This document shows, piece by piece, positions 6,209 through 12,724 of a stretch of 12,780 nucleotides of DNA. Each line of letters opens with the position of its first letter. Position 1 is the stretch's first letter. The stretch lies in assembly GCA_910587505.1 (NCBI GenBank), contig CAJULD010000064.1, forward strand, positions 1-12,780, in the 5' to 3' direction. Source of the DNA: an uncultured Oscillospiraceae bacterium (GTDB lineage Bacteria; Bacillota; Clostridia; Oscillospirales; Oscillospiraceae). The notes under the pieces were generated by a model. It made no database searches and was not told where the DNA came from. It saw only the letters and a list, made by a program, of their open reading frames with translations. Position numbers and translations under genes: made by a program.

Positions 6209-6922
6209 ATGCTGCGTATCGAACATTATTCCAAGACCTATCCCGGCGGCAGGAAGGCCGTGGACGACCTGACCCTTCACGTCCGGCCCGGAGAAATTTA
6301 CGGCTTCATCGGCCACAACGGCGCGGGCAAGACCACCACCCTGCGGGCCGCGGCAGGCGTGATGGACTTCACCGAGGGGACCATTACCATCGGCGGCCAC
6401 GACATCAGAAAGGACCCGGTGGCGGCCAGGCAGATCACCGCCTTTCTGCCGGACAATCCGGACCTGTACGAGTTCATGAAGGGCATCGACTACCTCAATT
6501 TCATCGCCGACCTGTACGGGATCCCGGCGGACCAGCGTACCGCCGGAATTGCCAGATACGCCGGCGCCTTTGAGCTGACCGGCAACCTGGGCTCTCCCAT
6601 CGGCAGCTACTCCCACGGAATGCGGCAGAAGCTGGCGCTGATCTCCGCCTTTATCCGGCAGCCCAGGCTGCTGATTCTGGACGAGCCCTTCGTGGGCCTG
6701 GACCCCGCCGCCTCCCATCTGATGAAGGGATATCTGGCGGAGCTGTGCCAGAACGGCTCGGCGGTGTTTTTCTCCACCCACGTGCTGGAGGTAGCAGAGA
6801 AGCTGTGCAGCAAAATCGCCATTATCAAGGCCGGGCGGCTGGTGAAATCCGGTCCCACGGCGGAGCTGGTGGGCGACTCCTCCCTGGAGGACGTGTTTCT
6901 GGAGCTGGAGGGGGAAAAATGA
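6209..6922 (+). CDS. ABC transporter ATP-binding protein
   Basis: A 237-residue nucleotide-binding subunit that should power the permease encoded next. Visible motifs are Walker A GHNGAGKT (35-42), signature SYSHGMRQKL (133-142, variant SHGM in place of SGGQ), Walker B LLILDEP (154-160) and the switch His in FSTH (191). The usual Q-loop glutamine is absent, replaced by the FLPDNPDLYEF segment (79-89), as in other exporters of this group. AGAGGAG stands 7 bp before the ATG. Its stop overlaps the permease start (ATGA). The MerR-type promoter indicates induction by a small molecule, perhaps a toxic compound, but substrate and inducer cannot be read from the sequence. Certain as an ABC ATPase. 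Confidence 0.95.
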   Translation: MLRIEHYSKTYPGGRKAVDDLTLHVRPGEIYGFIGHNGAGKTTTLRAAAGVMDFTEGTITIGGHDIRKDPVAARQITAFLPDNPDLYEFMKGIDYLNFIADLYGIPADQRTAGIARYAGAFELTGNLGSPIGSYSHGMRQKLALISAFIRQPRLLILDEPFVGLDPAASHLMKGYLAELCQNGSAVFFSTHVLEVAEKLCSKIAIIKAGRLVKSGPTAELVGDSSLEDVFLELEGEK

Positions 6923-8505
6923 AAAAGTTTTCCGCTCTGCTGAAGGTGAGCGTGCAGTCCATGCTGCTCTCCTCTACCAACGCCCGGGGCCGCAGCCGGA
7001 AGCGGGCGGCCACCGGTCTGAGCGCCGTCGCCCTCATCGCCTTTCTGGGCCTGTATCTGTCCGGCTTTTACAGCTACATGCTCATGCAGGTTCTGGCCCC
7101 CGTGAATATGGAGGCGCTCCTGTTCATTTTCATGGGAATGGCCGCCCTGGTGGGCGGACTGCTGTTCACCACCTTCGCGGTCAGGGGCGTGGTGTTCGGC
7201 GGCAGGGACAACGACCTGCTGCTGAGCATGCCGGTATCCTCCACGCTGCTGATGGCCAGCCGGGTGACGGCGATCTATCTGGAGAATCTGCTGTTTTCCG
7301 CCTTTGTGCTGCTCCCCGCCGGGGTGGTCTGCGCGATGATGAGCAGCGCGGGACACAGCCTGCTGTTCTGGGTACGGCTGGTCATCGCGACCCTGTTCCT
7401 GCCCCTGCTGGATACGGCGCTGTCGGTGCTGCTGGGCGCGCTGGTTGCCTTCCTGTCCGCCAGAGTGTCCCGCGGGGCGCTGGGACAGAATATCGTCATG
7501 GGGCTGTTTCTGGTGGCGGCGCTCCGGTTCTCTCTCCGCCTCAACGAAATGATTGCCGGACTTGCCTCCAACGCCGCCGGGGTAAAGGAATCCCTCGGCT
7601 GGGCCGCGCCCCTGCTGTGGATGGGCGAGGGCGTCATGGGGGACTGGGGGCTGCTGGGGGCCTTCGCCGTCTGCTGCGCGGTTCCCTTTGTTCTGGTGGT
7701 GTCTGGACTGGGCCGGGTATACCGTCAGGCGGTCACCGCCTTTGCCGTCCGGGCCGTCCGGAACAATTACAGGCTCTCCGCCCAGTCCGCCTCCGGCCAG
7801 CGGCGGGCCCTGCTGCGGAAGGAGGCCCGGCGGTTCTTTGGCACGCCCATGTACTTCTGGAACGCCGGGCTTGGCCTTCTGATGCTGCTGGCCGCCGGGA
7901 TCGCCTCCCTGGTGATGCGGGAGAGGCTGGCCGCCCTGGCGGCAGCCGCCGGAGAGGCTCTGCCCCTGCTGCCCCTGGCGGCGGCCGCGACCTGCTTCTG
8001 CCTGTGCACCTGCCCTATCGCGGCTCCCTCCGTCAGTCTGGAGGGGAAATACCTCTGGATTCTCCGGGAAGCGCCCGTGGCGGACAGCACGCTGGTGTGG
8101 GTCAAGGTGGGATTTCAGCTGCTGCTGACGCTGCCCTGCGCGGTGATTGCCGGAGTGTGTCTCTCCGCCGCGCTGGCGCTGCCGGTGTGGCAGAGCGCGG
8201 TGCTTTTGCTTACGGCCATTGCTTTCGCGGTGGGCCACGCCGCCTTCGGAATGCTGATGGGGCTGTGCTTTCCCAAACTGGACGCGGTCAACGAGACCGT
8301 GGTCATCAAGCAGTCTCTGGCCGTCATCCTGTCCATGTTTGTCCCCATGGCGGCGCTGGGCGCGGCGGGCGGGCTGTACTGGCTGGGAGGGAAAGCCGCC
8401 CCGTGGGCGGCGGTGGTTCTTCCCGTTTTGCTGCTGATCCTGCTGGCGGCGGGGTGTATCGCCGTCCTCGCCAGATGGGGGCCGGGGATGCTCCGGAGTA
8501 TCTAG
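6919..8505 (+). CDS. ABC exporter permease, multi-spanning
   Basis: A 528-residue integral membrane protein with about 10-12 hydrophobic segments in two halves, roughly 33-58, 65-88, 110-135, 150-180, 190-205, 230-260, then after a basic loop (about 270-305) 315-330, 350-375, 400-430, 435-455, 475-500 and 505-522. The pattern DLLLSMPVSSTLLMASR after the second segment and SVSLEGKYLWILREAP in the second half are typical of large two-half ABC exporter permeases of Firmicutes. The start at 6919 overlaps the ATPase stop; a longer in-frame reading from 6745 would lie inside the ATPase gene and is rejected. It forms a complete exporter with the ATPase. Substrate unknown. Confidence 0.88.
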   Translation: MKKFSALLKVSVQSMLLSSTNARGRSRKRAATGLSAVALIAFLGLYLSGFYSYMLMQVLAPVNMEALLFIFMGMAALVGGLLFTTFAVRGVVFGGRDNDLLLSMPVSSTLLMASRVTAIYLENLLFSAFVLLPAGVVCAMMSSAGHSLLFWVRLVIATLFLPLLDTALSVLLGALVAFLSARVSRGALGQNIVMGLFLVAALRFSLRLNEMIAGLASNAAGVKESLGWAAPLLWMGEGVMGDWGLLGAFAVCCAVPFVLVVSGLGRVYRQAVTAFAVRAVRNNYRLSAQSASGQRRALLRKEARRFFGTPMYFWNAGLGLLMLLAAGIASLVMRERLAALAAAAGEALPLLPLAAAATCFCLCTCPIAAPSVSLEGKYLWILREAPVADSTLVWVKVGFQLLLTLPCAVIAGVCLSAALALPVWQSAVLLLTAIAFAVGHAAFGMLMGLCFPKLDAVNETVVIKQSLAVILSMFVPMAALGAAGGLYWLGGKAAPWAAVVLPVLLLILLAAGCIAVLARWGPGMLRSI

Positions 8506-8508
8506 TAC

Positions 8509-8530
8509 CGGGGGCTTTCAGCCCCGAAAC
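8509..8530 (+). terminator. Weak hairpin after the ABC operon
   Basis: GGGGC and GCCCC pair around TTTCA shortly after the permease stop, but the next T-run (TGATTTTTG) is about 15 bases away. It could be a poor terminator or a processing hairpin. The helicase promoter lies 35 bp further on. Confidence 0.35.
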
Positions 8531-8562
8531 CGGAAGTGATTTTTGAAGAGCGCACAGGGGGA

Positions 8563-8591
8563 TTGCTTTTCCAGGAAAAAGCGTATATAAT
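8563..8591 (+). promoter_or_regulatory. Promoter of the DEAD-box helicase gene
   Basis: TTGCTT (8563-8568), 17 bp, TATAAT (8586-8591): a strong vegetative sigma-A-type match, with start near 8598 and a leader of about 40 bases. The spacer contains an inverted repeat, GCTTTTCC (8565-8572) and GGAAAAAGC (8574-8582), which might serve as an operator. Confidence 0.75.
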
Positions 8592-8638
8592 AAGCAGGAT
8601 GCGAGTAATCGCGCAAATCCAATAAATAAAGGAATATC

Positions 8639-10201
8639 ATGACATTTCAACAATTGAACTTACTCCCCCAGCTGCTCCAGGCGGTTGACGAGCTGGGGTA
8701 TGCCCAGCCCTCGCCCATTCAGGCCCAGGCCATTCCCCCGGTACTGAAGGGCCGGGACCTCATCGGCTGCGCCCAGACCGGCACCGGCAAGACGGCGGCC
8801 TTCGCTATCCCCATCCTCCAGCGGCTTCATGGCCGCATCAACAAGCGGCATACGCCCATCCGGGCCCTGGTGCTGACGCCGACGCGGGAACTGGCCCTCC
8901 AGATCAAAGAGAGCTTCGATCAATACGGCAAATATCTGGAGCTGCGCCATACGGTCATTTTCGGCGGCGTGGGGCAGGCCCCCCAGGTGGAAGCCCTGCA
9001 AAAGGGCGTGGACATTCTGGTGGCGACGCCGGGGCGGCTCAACGACCTGTGCAATCAGGGACACATTGATCTCAGCGGCGTCGAGGCCTTCGTTCTGGAC
9101 GAGGCGGACCGGATGCTGGACATGGGCTTCATCCACGACGTGCGCAAGGTAATCGCCCGCCTCCCGGAGAAACGGCAGACCCTTCTCTTCTCCGCCACCA
9201 TGCCGCAGGAAATCGCCGAGCTCTCCCGGAAGATCCTGCAAAACCCCGTTCGGGTAGAGGTGACGCCCCAGTCCTCCACCGTGGATGCCATCGAGCAGCG
9301 CCTCTACAAGGTGGACAGGGGAAACAAAAAGCTTTTGCTCCGGCATATCCTGCAGGACGAAAGTCTGGACAGCGTTCTGGTCTTCACCAACACCAAGCAC
9401 GGCGCGGACCGTGTGGTGAAGGAGCTGGGCCGGGAGGGCGTCGCCGCCATGGCCATTCATGGCAACAAGGGGCAGACCGCCCGGATCAAAGCGCTGGACA
9501 GCTTCAAGAGCGGGGCCATCCGGGTTCTGGTAGCCACCGACATCGCCGCGCGGGGCATCGACGTCAATGAGCTGGCGGCGGTGGTGAACTACGAGCTGCC
9601 CAATGTGCCGGAGACCTACGTTCACCGCATCGGCCGGACGGGCCGGGCGGGCCGGGACGGCGTGGCCATCAGCTTCTGCAACGTGGATGAGCTGGCTTAT
9701 CTCAGGGATATTGAGAAGCTCATTAAAAAGAAGGTCCCGGAGGTGGAGGATCACCCCTGGCCCATGGAAATCTTCGAGCTGACCCCCAAAAAGCAGAGGG
9801 AGCCCCGGCGGACAGAAGGCCGCCGGGACGCGAAGCCCACAGACGGCGCTGCCGCCCCGGCCCGGCGGCAGCAGGCGCAGCCTGTCCCGCCGCCGGAGCT
9901 TCCCCGTCCGCTCCGCACGCCGCTGCCACCCAGACCCGGCCTGAAAACGCCGCTGCCCAAACCAGTCCCGCCCAGGGCGGCGAAGCCGGCGAAATCCGCC
10001 AGGCCTGCCGGCCCCGGGCCGCAGGAAGAGGAACCGGTCATCATCAGGATCGAGCACCCCAGGGCAACCTACCCGCCTATCCCGCCCAGACCGCCCCTGC
10101 GCCGGATCACCTCGGATCCGCCCAGAGTGGGCCGTCTGGCGGCCTTCGCCGACGGACGGCGGGGCGGCAGCCGGAACCGGACCAGAGGCAAGACAAAATA
10201 G
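8639..10201 (+). CDS. DEAD-box RNA helicase, RhlE-like
   Basis: An ATP-dependent RNA-unwinding protein, likely for ribosome assembly, mRNA turnover or cold adaptation. The core (about 1-370) shows all motifs in order: Q motif region (F3 to Q28), motif I AQTGTGKT (45-52), Ia PTRELALQ (81-88), GG (109-110), Ib TPGRL (130-134), II DEAD (154-157), III SAT (185-187), IV VLVFTNTK (246-253), V VATDIAARGID (298-308) and VI HRIGRTGR (329-336). From about 373 to 520 the tail is basic and proline-rich (many PP, RR, RP pairs) and likely disordered, suited to RNA binding. The core is closest to RhlE by inspection; CshA-like is the alternative. The start has only a modest AAAGGAA site. It has its own promoter and is followed by a luxS pseudogene. 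Confidence 0.93.
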   Translation: MTFQQLNLLPQLLQAVDELGYAQPSPIQAQAIPPVLKGRDLIGCAQTGTGKTAAFAIPILQRLHGRINKRHTPIRALVLTPTRELALQIKESFDQYGKYLELRHTVIFGGVGQAPQVEALQKGVDILVATPGRLNDLCNQGHIDLSGVEAFVLDEADRMLDMGFIHDVRKVIARLPEKRQTLLFSATMPQEIAELSRKILQNPVRVEVTPQSSTVDAIEQRLYKVDRGNKKLLLRHILQDESLDSVLVFTNTKHGADRVVKELGREGVAAMAIHGNKGQTARIKALDSFKSGAIRVLVATDIAARGIDVNELAAVVNYELPNVPETYVHRIGRTGRAGRDGVAISFCNVDELAYLRDIEKLIKKKVPEVEDHPWPMEIFELTPKKQREPRRTEGRRDAKPTDGAAAPARRQQAQPVPPPELPRPLRTPLPPRPGLKTPLPKPVPPRAAKPAKSARPAGPGPQEEEPVIIRIEHPRATYPPIPPRPPLRRITSDPPRVGRLAAFADGRRGGSRNRTRGKTK

Positions 10202-10243
10202 TATTTTCGCGAACAGTATACCGCTCAGTCGAAGAGGAAAAAA

Positions 10244-10585
10244 CATGGAACGTATTGCAGGCGTTCAGGCGGACCACAACAGGCTGGTCCCCGGTATATA
10301 TCTGTCCCGGCGGGACGGAGATGTGGTCACATTTGACCTCCGGTTAAAAAGCCCTACGCCGGCGATTTGCTGACCAACGCCGAAATGCACTCCGTGGAGC
10401 ACGTTATCGCCACGCTGCTGCGCAACGGCCGGGCCAGGGACGCGGCGATCTGCTTTGGCCCCACGGGCTGCAAGACGGGCTTTTATTTCCTCTTCGACGG
10501 GCGGAAGCTCAGCGAGGCGGACGCGGTGGAGCTGGCCTGCCGAGAAAACCGGAGCAAACCTGAAAAATCTGAAAATTCCTATTGA
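10244..10585 (+). pseudogene. luxS: luxS, frameshifted and C-terminally truncated
   Basis: LuxS cleaves S-ribosylhomocysteine to homocysteine and the AI-2 precursor. The first 35 or so codons (MERIAGVQADHNRLVPGIYL, then SRRDGDVVTFDLRLK) are in frame from ATG 10244. Near 10344-10349 a run of five A would need six; with the missing base restored the reading continues KPYAGDLLTNAEMHSVEH to about 10585. The metal ligands of HSVEH and the catalytic Cys in FGPTGCKTGFYF are present. The family's last third, including the Cys ligand of the conserved CG motif and the final helix, is absent: homology fades after ADAVELACR and the frame ends KPEKSENSY. Two independent lesions make it a dead gene, even if the deletion were a sequencing error. 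The stop overlaps the tRNA promoter. The 42 bp before its start hold only a weak GAGG site. Confidence 0.85.
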
Positions 10586-10610
10586 CTTTGACGGAAAAAG
10601 CAGGTATAAT
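10582..10610 (+). promoter_or_regulatory. Promoter of the tRNA-Ser gene
   Basis: TTGACT (10582-10587), 17 bp, TATAAT (10605-10610): a strong sigma-A-type promoter with start near 10617, about 50 bases before the mature tRNA. Its -35 box overlaps the stop codon of the luxS remnant. Confidence 0.85.
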
Positions 10611-10642
10611 AACCCATGCTGTTGACCAGACCAGTAATTGGG

Positions 10643-10656
10643 CTGACGAGAGTCAG
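10643..10656 (+). other. GNRA-type hairpin in the tRNA leader
   Basis: CTGAC and GTCAG form a perfect 5-bp stem closed by the tetraloop GAGA (a GNRA loop), 10 bases before the mature 5' end of the tRNA. It may affect precursor processing. Confidence 0.45.
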
Positions 10657-10666
10657 GCAACGATGA

Positions 10667-10758
10667 GGAGATGTCGCGTAGCTGGTCGAGCGCGCACGAT
10701 TGGAAATCGTGTATACCCCATAAGGGTATCGAGAGTTCGAATCTCTCCATCTCCGCCA
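10667..10758 (+). tRNA. tRNA-Ser(GGA)
   Basis: A 92-base gene with acceptor stem GGAGATG (10667-10673) pairing perfectly with CATCTCC (10748-10754), discriminator G and encoded CCA (10756-10758). The anticodon arm is CACGA-TTGGAAA-TCGTG with anticodon GGA, reading UCC and UCU. The variable arm is long (ATACCC paired with GGGTAT), the class II hallmark of serine tRNAs. The T-arm is GAGAG-TTCGAAT-CTCTC. It is transcribed from its own promoter and ended by the hairpin at 10763-10798. Its 3' end is the attachment site of the element to the right. Confidence 0.96.
10734..10758 (+). other. Probable attachment site in the tRNA-Ser 3' end
   Basis: A tyrosine integrase gene ends 90 bp after this tRNA gene, pointing toward it, with arm-type repeats between. 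Such elements commonly insert in the T-arm to 3' end of tRNA genes and restore it. The second copy should lie at the far end of the element, outside the window, so the exact core is unknown. Confidence 0.6.
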
Positions 10759-10762
10759 CAGT

Positions 10763-10798
10763 AAAAGCCTTGCGCCTCAATGGGTGCAAGGCTTTTTT
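10763..10798 (+). terminator. Terminator after tRNA-Ser
   Basis: AAAAGCCTTGC (10763-10773) pairs perfectly with GCAAGGCTTTT (10786-10796), extendable by three inner pairs, and six T close the structure. With A-runs before and T-runs after, it may also end the opposite integrase transcript. If the attachment core ends at the tRNA 3' end, this terminator is element-borne. Confidence 0.9.
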
Positions 10799-10816
10799 GC
10801 CGTCTGGATCATGGCA

Positions 10817-10857
10817 TTTACCCTTTATTTTACCCTTTACAAGTGTTTTACCCTTTA
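10817..10857. repeat. Three direct repeats, probable integrase arm sites
   Basis: Three exact copies of TTTACCCTTTA start at 10817, 10829 and 10847. They lie between the tRNA attachment end and the integrase gene, and the last overlaps the integrase stop codon. Tyrosine integrases with an N-terminal arm-binding domain bind short direct repeats at exactly such a position. The function is inferred from position and repetition. Confidence 0.65.
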
Positions 10858-12023
10858 GCGGCGAGGTTGTCATAGTAGCTCTGCATCCGCGCTGCCGTGT
10901 CCTTCATCATCTGTTCGGAGATATGGGCGTAGACGTTGAGGGTGAAGCTGGCCGTGGCATGGCCGAGAAGGTCCTGGACGCTCTTAATGTCCGCGCCGCT
11001 GGCAATGGCAACTGTGGCCGCAGTGTGCCTGAGGTCATGGGGCCTTGCGTCCGGCCTGCCGATGCTGGCGGCAATCTTCTTGAAATTCTTGTAAAACGTC
11101 AGGATCACGTAGTGCCGTCCCAGTTCATTCGTAAAAACCAGATCGTCTTGGTTGTTCCAGGCCGGGCCAGCTTTCAGCCGGTTCTCCGTCTGCTTCCGCT
11201 TTTCCGCCCTCAGATATTCAAACGCAATCGTCGGCGGCTCGATGGTTCGGGGCTTGCCGCTCTTGGTGGTAGGGGAAAGGAAGTATTCACAGCCGCCTGT
11301 CTTCTTCTGCTGGAGCTGTTGGCTGATGGTGATCCTCCCTCGCTGGAAATCCACTTGTTTCCACGAAAGGCCCAGGCATTCCCCTTCCCGCAGTCCGGCA
11401 AACAGGCAGAGGGCGTAAGCGTTGCGCATGGGGGAGTCCTCTATAGCGGCGAGGAATAAGGGAATCTCACTGTCTGACAGCGGCTTAATTTCCCGCCGCT
11501 CCACTTTGGGCCGCTCTGCACCGTCACAGGGGTTTGTCCGGATGATGCCCTGCTTGATAGCCACGCTGAACGCTTTATGTAAGACTGCGGAGACATTCTG
11601 CACCAGCTTCCCGGAGAGGCCGGCCTTTATCATGGAGTTATACAGTTTCTGGATATGAGTACCCTTGACCGCCTGCAGCTCCACAGCGCCAATGGCGGGG
11701 TTGATGTGGTTCCTGATCAGGCCGGAGTAGGTTTGCATTGTCAGGGGCTTTACCTTGCCCTCGCAGAAGGTAGTGAGCCATTCCTGCATCCACTCTGAAA
11801 CCTTGATCTTGTTCGGGGCCTGATAGATGCCGCTGTCCAGATCGGCCACGGCCTGTGCCAGCTTCTGGCGGACCTCCTTCTGGGTGGAGCCGTAGACGCT
11901 GCGCTGGATCTGCTTGCCCGTGCCTGGATCCCGGCCCACGGTGAAACGGGCCTCCCACCTGCCGTCTGGCCGCTGCCGGATGGTGCCGCCGCCCTGGGCG
12001 TTGCGTGTTGATTTTCTTGCCAT
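10848..12023 (-). CDS. int: Tyrosine recombinase (integrase)
   Basis: It integrates and excises the element by site-specific recombination at the tRNA-Ser 3' end. Its 391 residues comprise an N-terminal arm-type DNA-binding domain (about 10-60, GGTIRQRPDGRWEARFTVG pattern), a SAM-like core-binding domain (about 72-165) and a catalytic domain (about 178-385). The catalytic set is complete: Arg212 (GLREGE), Lys254 (TTKSGKPR), His329 and Arg332 (HDLRHT), His355 (LLGHA) and nucleophile Tyr365 (NVYAH). AGGAGG stands 8 bp before the ATG. It reads toward the tRNA gene and its stop lies in the third arm-type repeat. It resembles integrases of clostridial conjugative elements and prophages. A plus-strand promoter overlaps its start, and an opposing RNA may regulate it. 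Confidence 0.95.
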   Translation of the reverse strand: MARKSTRNAQGGGTIRQRPDGRWEARFTVGRDPGTGKQIQRSVYGSTQKEVRQKLAQAVADLDSGIYQAPNKIKVSEWMQEWLTTFCEGKVKPLTMQTYSGLIRNHINPAIGAVELQAVKGTHIQKLYNSMIKAGLSGKLVQNVSAVLHKAFSVAIKQGIIRTNPCDGAERPKVERREIKPLSDSEIPLFLAAIEDSPMRNAYALCLFAGLREGECLGLSWKQVDFQRGRITISQQLQQKKTGGCEYFLSPTTKSGKPRTIEPPTIAFEYLRAEKRKQTENRLKAGPAWNNQDDLVFTNELGRHYVILTFYKNFKKIAASIGRPDARPHDLRHTAATVAIASGADIKSVQDLLGHATASFTLNVYAHISEQMMKDTAARMQSYYDNLAAKG

Positions 12024-12051
12024 TGCAATTTCCTCCTGTTTCTGATAAAAT
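12023..12051 (+). promoter_or_regulatory. Plus-strand promoter over the integrase start
   Basis: TTGCAA (12023-12028), 17 bp, TAAAAT (12046-12051), with TG one base before the -10 box (12043-12044), so it is also an extended -10. Transcription would start near 12058 and run away from the integrase. The spacer contains the complement of the integrase ribosome binding site, so polymerase here could compete with integrase leader transcription. Confidence 0.55.
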
Positions 12052-12057
12052 GGAGGA

Positions 12058-12126
12058 GCAACAGGCCATCAAAGTTTGTTACCCCTATAGCCGTCCCCGG
12101 TGTTTGCAGCGCCGGGGGCGGTTTTT
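12058..12126 (+). ncRNA. Candidate small antisense RNA to the integrase leader
   Basis: A plus-strand promoter (12023-12051) is followed only about 70 bases later by a strong intrinsic terminator (12091-12126), and no plus-strand gene lies between them or downstream. The predicted RNA of about 69 bases is complementary to the region between the XRE stop and the integrase start, so it would be antisense to the 5' leader of any integrase mRNA made from upstream. No known RNA family is recognised. The evidence is promoter plus terminator only. Confidence 0.42.
12091..12126 (+). terminator. Plus-strand terminator upstream of the integrase
   Basis: CCGTCCCCGG (12091-12100) pairs with CCGGGGGCGG (12112-12121), with one T-G pair and an 11-base loop, followed by TTTTT. 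The T-run overlaps the XRE stop codon on the other strand. In the minus direction the stem has no T-run after it, so it is oriented against the two flanking genes. Confidence 0.8.
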
Positions 12127-12724
12127 ATTTATGCAAATACAAGCCAGTATCATCTTCCAAAAGACGGGGCCGTGCTCTGACTTCGTATCTCTGGAGTTCT
12201 GCAAGCTGACCGGTCATAATCGTCTCATATAATTCTTTTGTCAGTGTTCCGTCATTGTATAATGATAAAAGTTTTGCTTTGGTTTCAAAGAACTTTGCCA
12301 GATACCGGCTATCCAACGTAAATACCGCCACTGGGATATAATCTTCTCTATATTCATCTGGTAGACCTGCCTGTTCCATAGCTTCCTCTTCTGTTAATCC
12401 ACGCTTTTTTACACCGCCGTAGCATTGAATATATTCCGAAATCTTGATCAGACATTCGGCAATGTCTCGTAGACTTTCCATGCTGCATCCACGCTCGGCG
12501 GGAGCCGTTCCGCATAGATAGTCAAGCGAAACTCCGAGCTCTTCTGCTATAGAAATCGCCTTGTCTAGTGTTGGTGTCTTGCCTTTATCGCTGGATATGT
12601 TTTTTTCATAGGCGGAGATCGTCTGGGCAGATACCCCTATCTTTTCTCCGAGCTGGGCCTGTGTTAACCCCAATTTTTCGCGTTGCGCTTTCATTCGTTT
12701 AGCAAATTCAACCATGTTATCCAT
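12125..12724 (-). CDS. XRE-family regulator of the integrative element
   Basis: A 199-residue DNA-binding protein. The N-terminal helix-turn-helix (about 5-70) reads FAKRMKAQREKLGLTQAQLG, then EKIGVSAQTISAYEK, and ends EELGVSLDYLCG, the classic Cro/C1-type layout. The C-terminal part (about 75-199) is acidic and helical and not recognised; no Ser-Lys protease dyad (LexA type) or metal motif is evident. I chose ATG 12724 because GAGGAGGTG lies about 7 bp upstream; an in-frame ATG at 12772 would add 16 residues that look like promoter DNA. TATTAT lies just before the ribosome binding site and may be the -10 box, but the -35 is poor. The base composition is AT-richer than the host genes. It is likely the maintenance repressor or a regulator of int, which follows on the same strand after 101 bp. 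Confidence 0.87.
   Translation of the reverse strand: MDNMVEFAKRMKAQREKLGLTQAQLGEKIGVSAQTISAYEKNISSDKGKTPTLDKAISIAEELGVSLDYLCGTAPAERGCSMESLRDIAECLIKISEYIQCYGGVKKRGLTEEEAMEQAGLPDEYREDYIPVAVFTLDSRYLAKFFETKAKLLSLYNDGTLTKELYETIMTGQLAELQRYEVRARPRLLEDDTGLYLHK

Noticed and set aside
6607..8238. Long minus-strand frame (543 aa) opposite the ABC operon
   Set aside because: Antisense shadow of the ATPase and permease genes, with low-complexity Gly/Gln/His/Arg composition and no recognisable domain.
8660..10246. Long minus-strand frame (528 aa) opposite the helicase
   Set aside because: Antisense shadow of the complete DEAD-box gene; no motif or start signal of its own.
10344..10349. Programmed frameshift in luxS
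   Set aside because: The A-run could suggest slippage, but the C-terminal third with an essential metal ligand is also missing, so restoring the frame would not give a working enzyme.
10582..10764. 60-residue plus-strand frame over the tRNA region
   Set aside because: It spans the tRNA gene and its promoter and has no homology or ribosome binding site.
10817..10857. Short direct repeats as a CRISPR array
   Set aside because: The unit is 11 bp with 1- and 7-bp gaps, far too short for CRISPR repeats and spacers; no cas gene is present.
12005..12232. Small plus-strand protein (75 aa) between int and the XRE gene
   Set aside because: It runs antisense through the int start, the terminator hairpin and the XRE gene; the predicted transcript starts after its internal ATG at 12050 and ends inside it.
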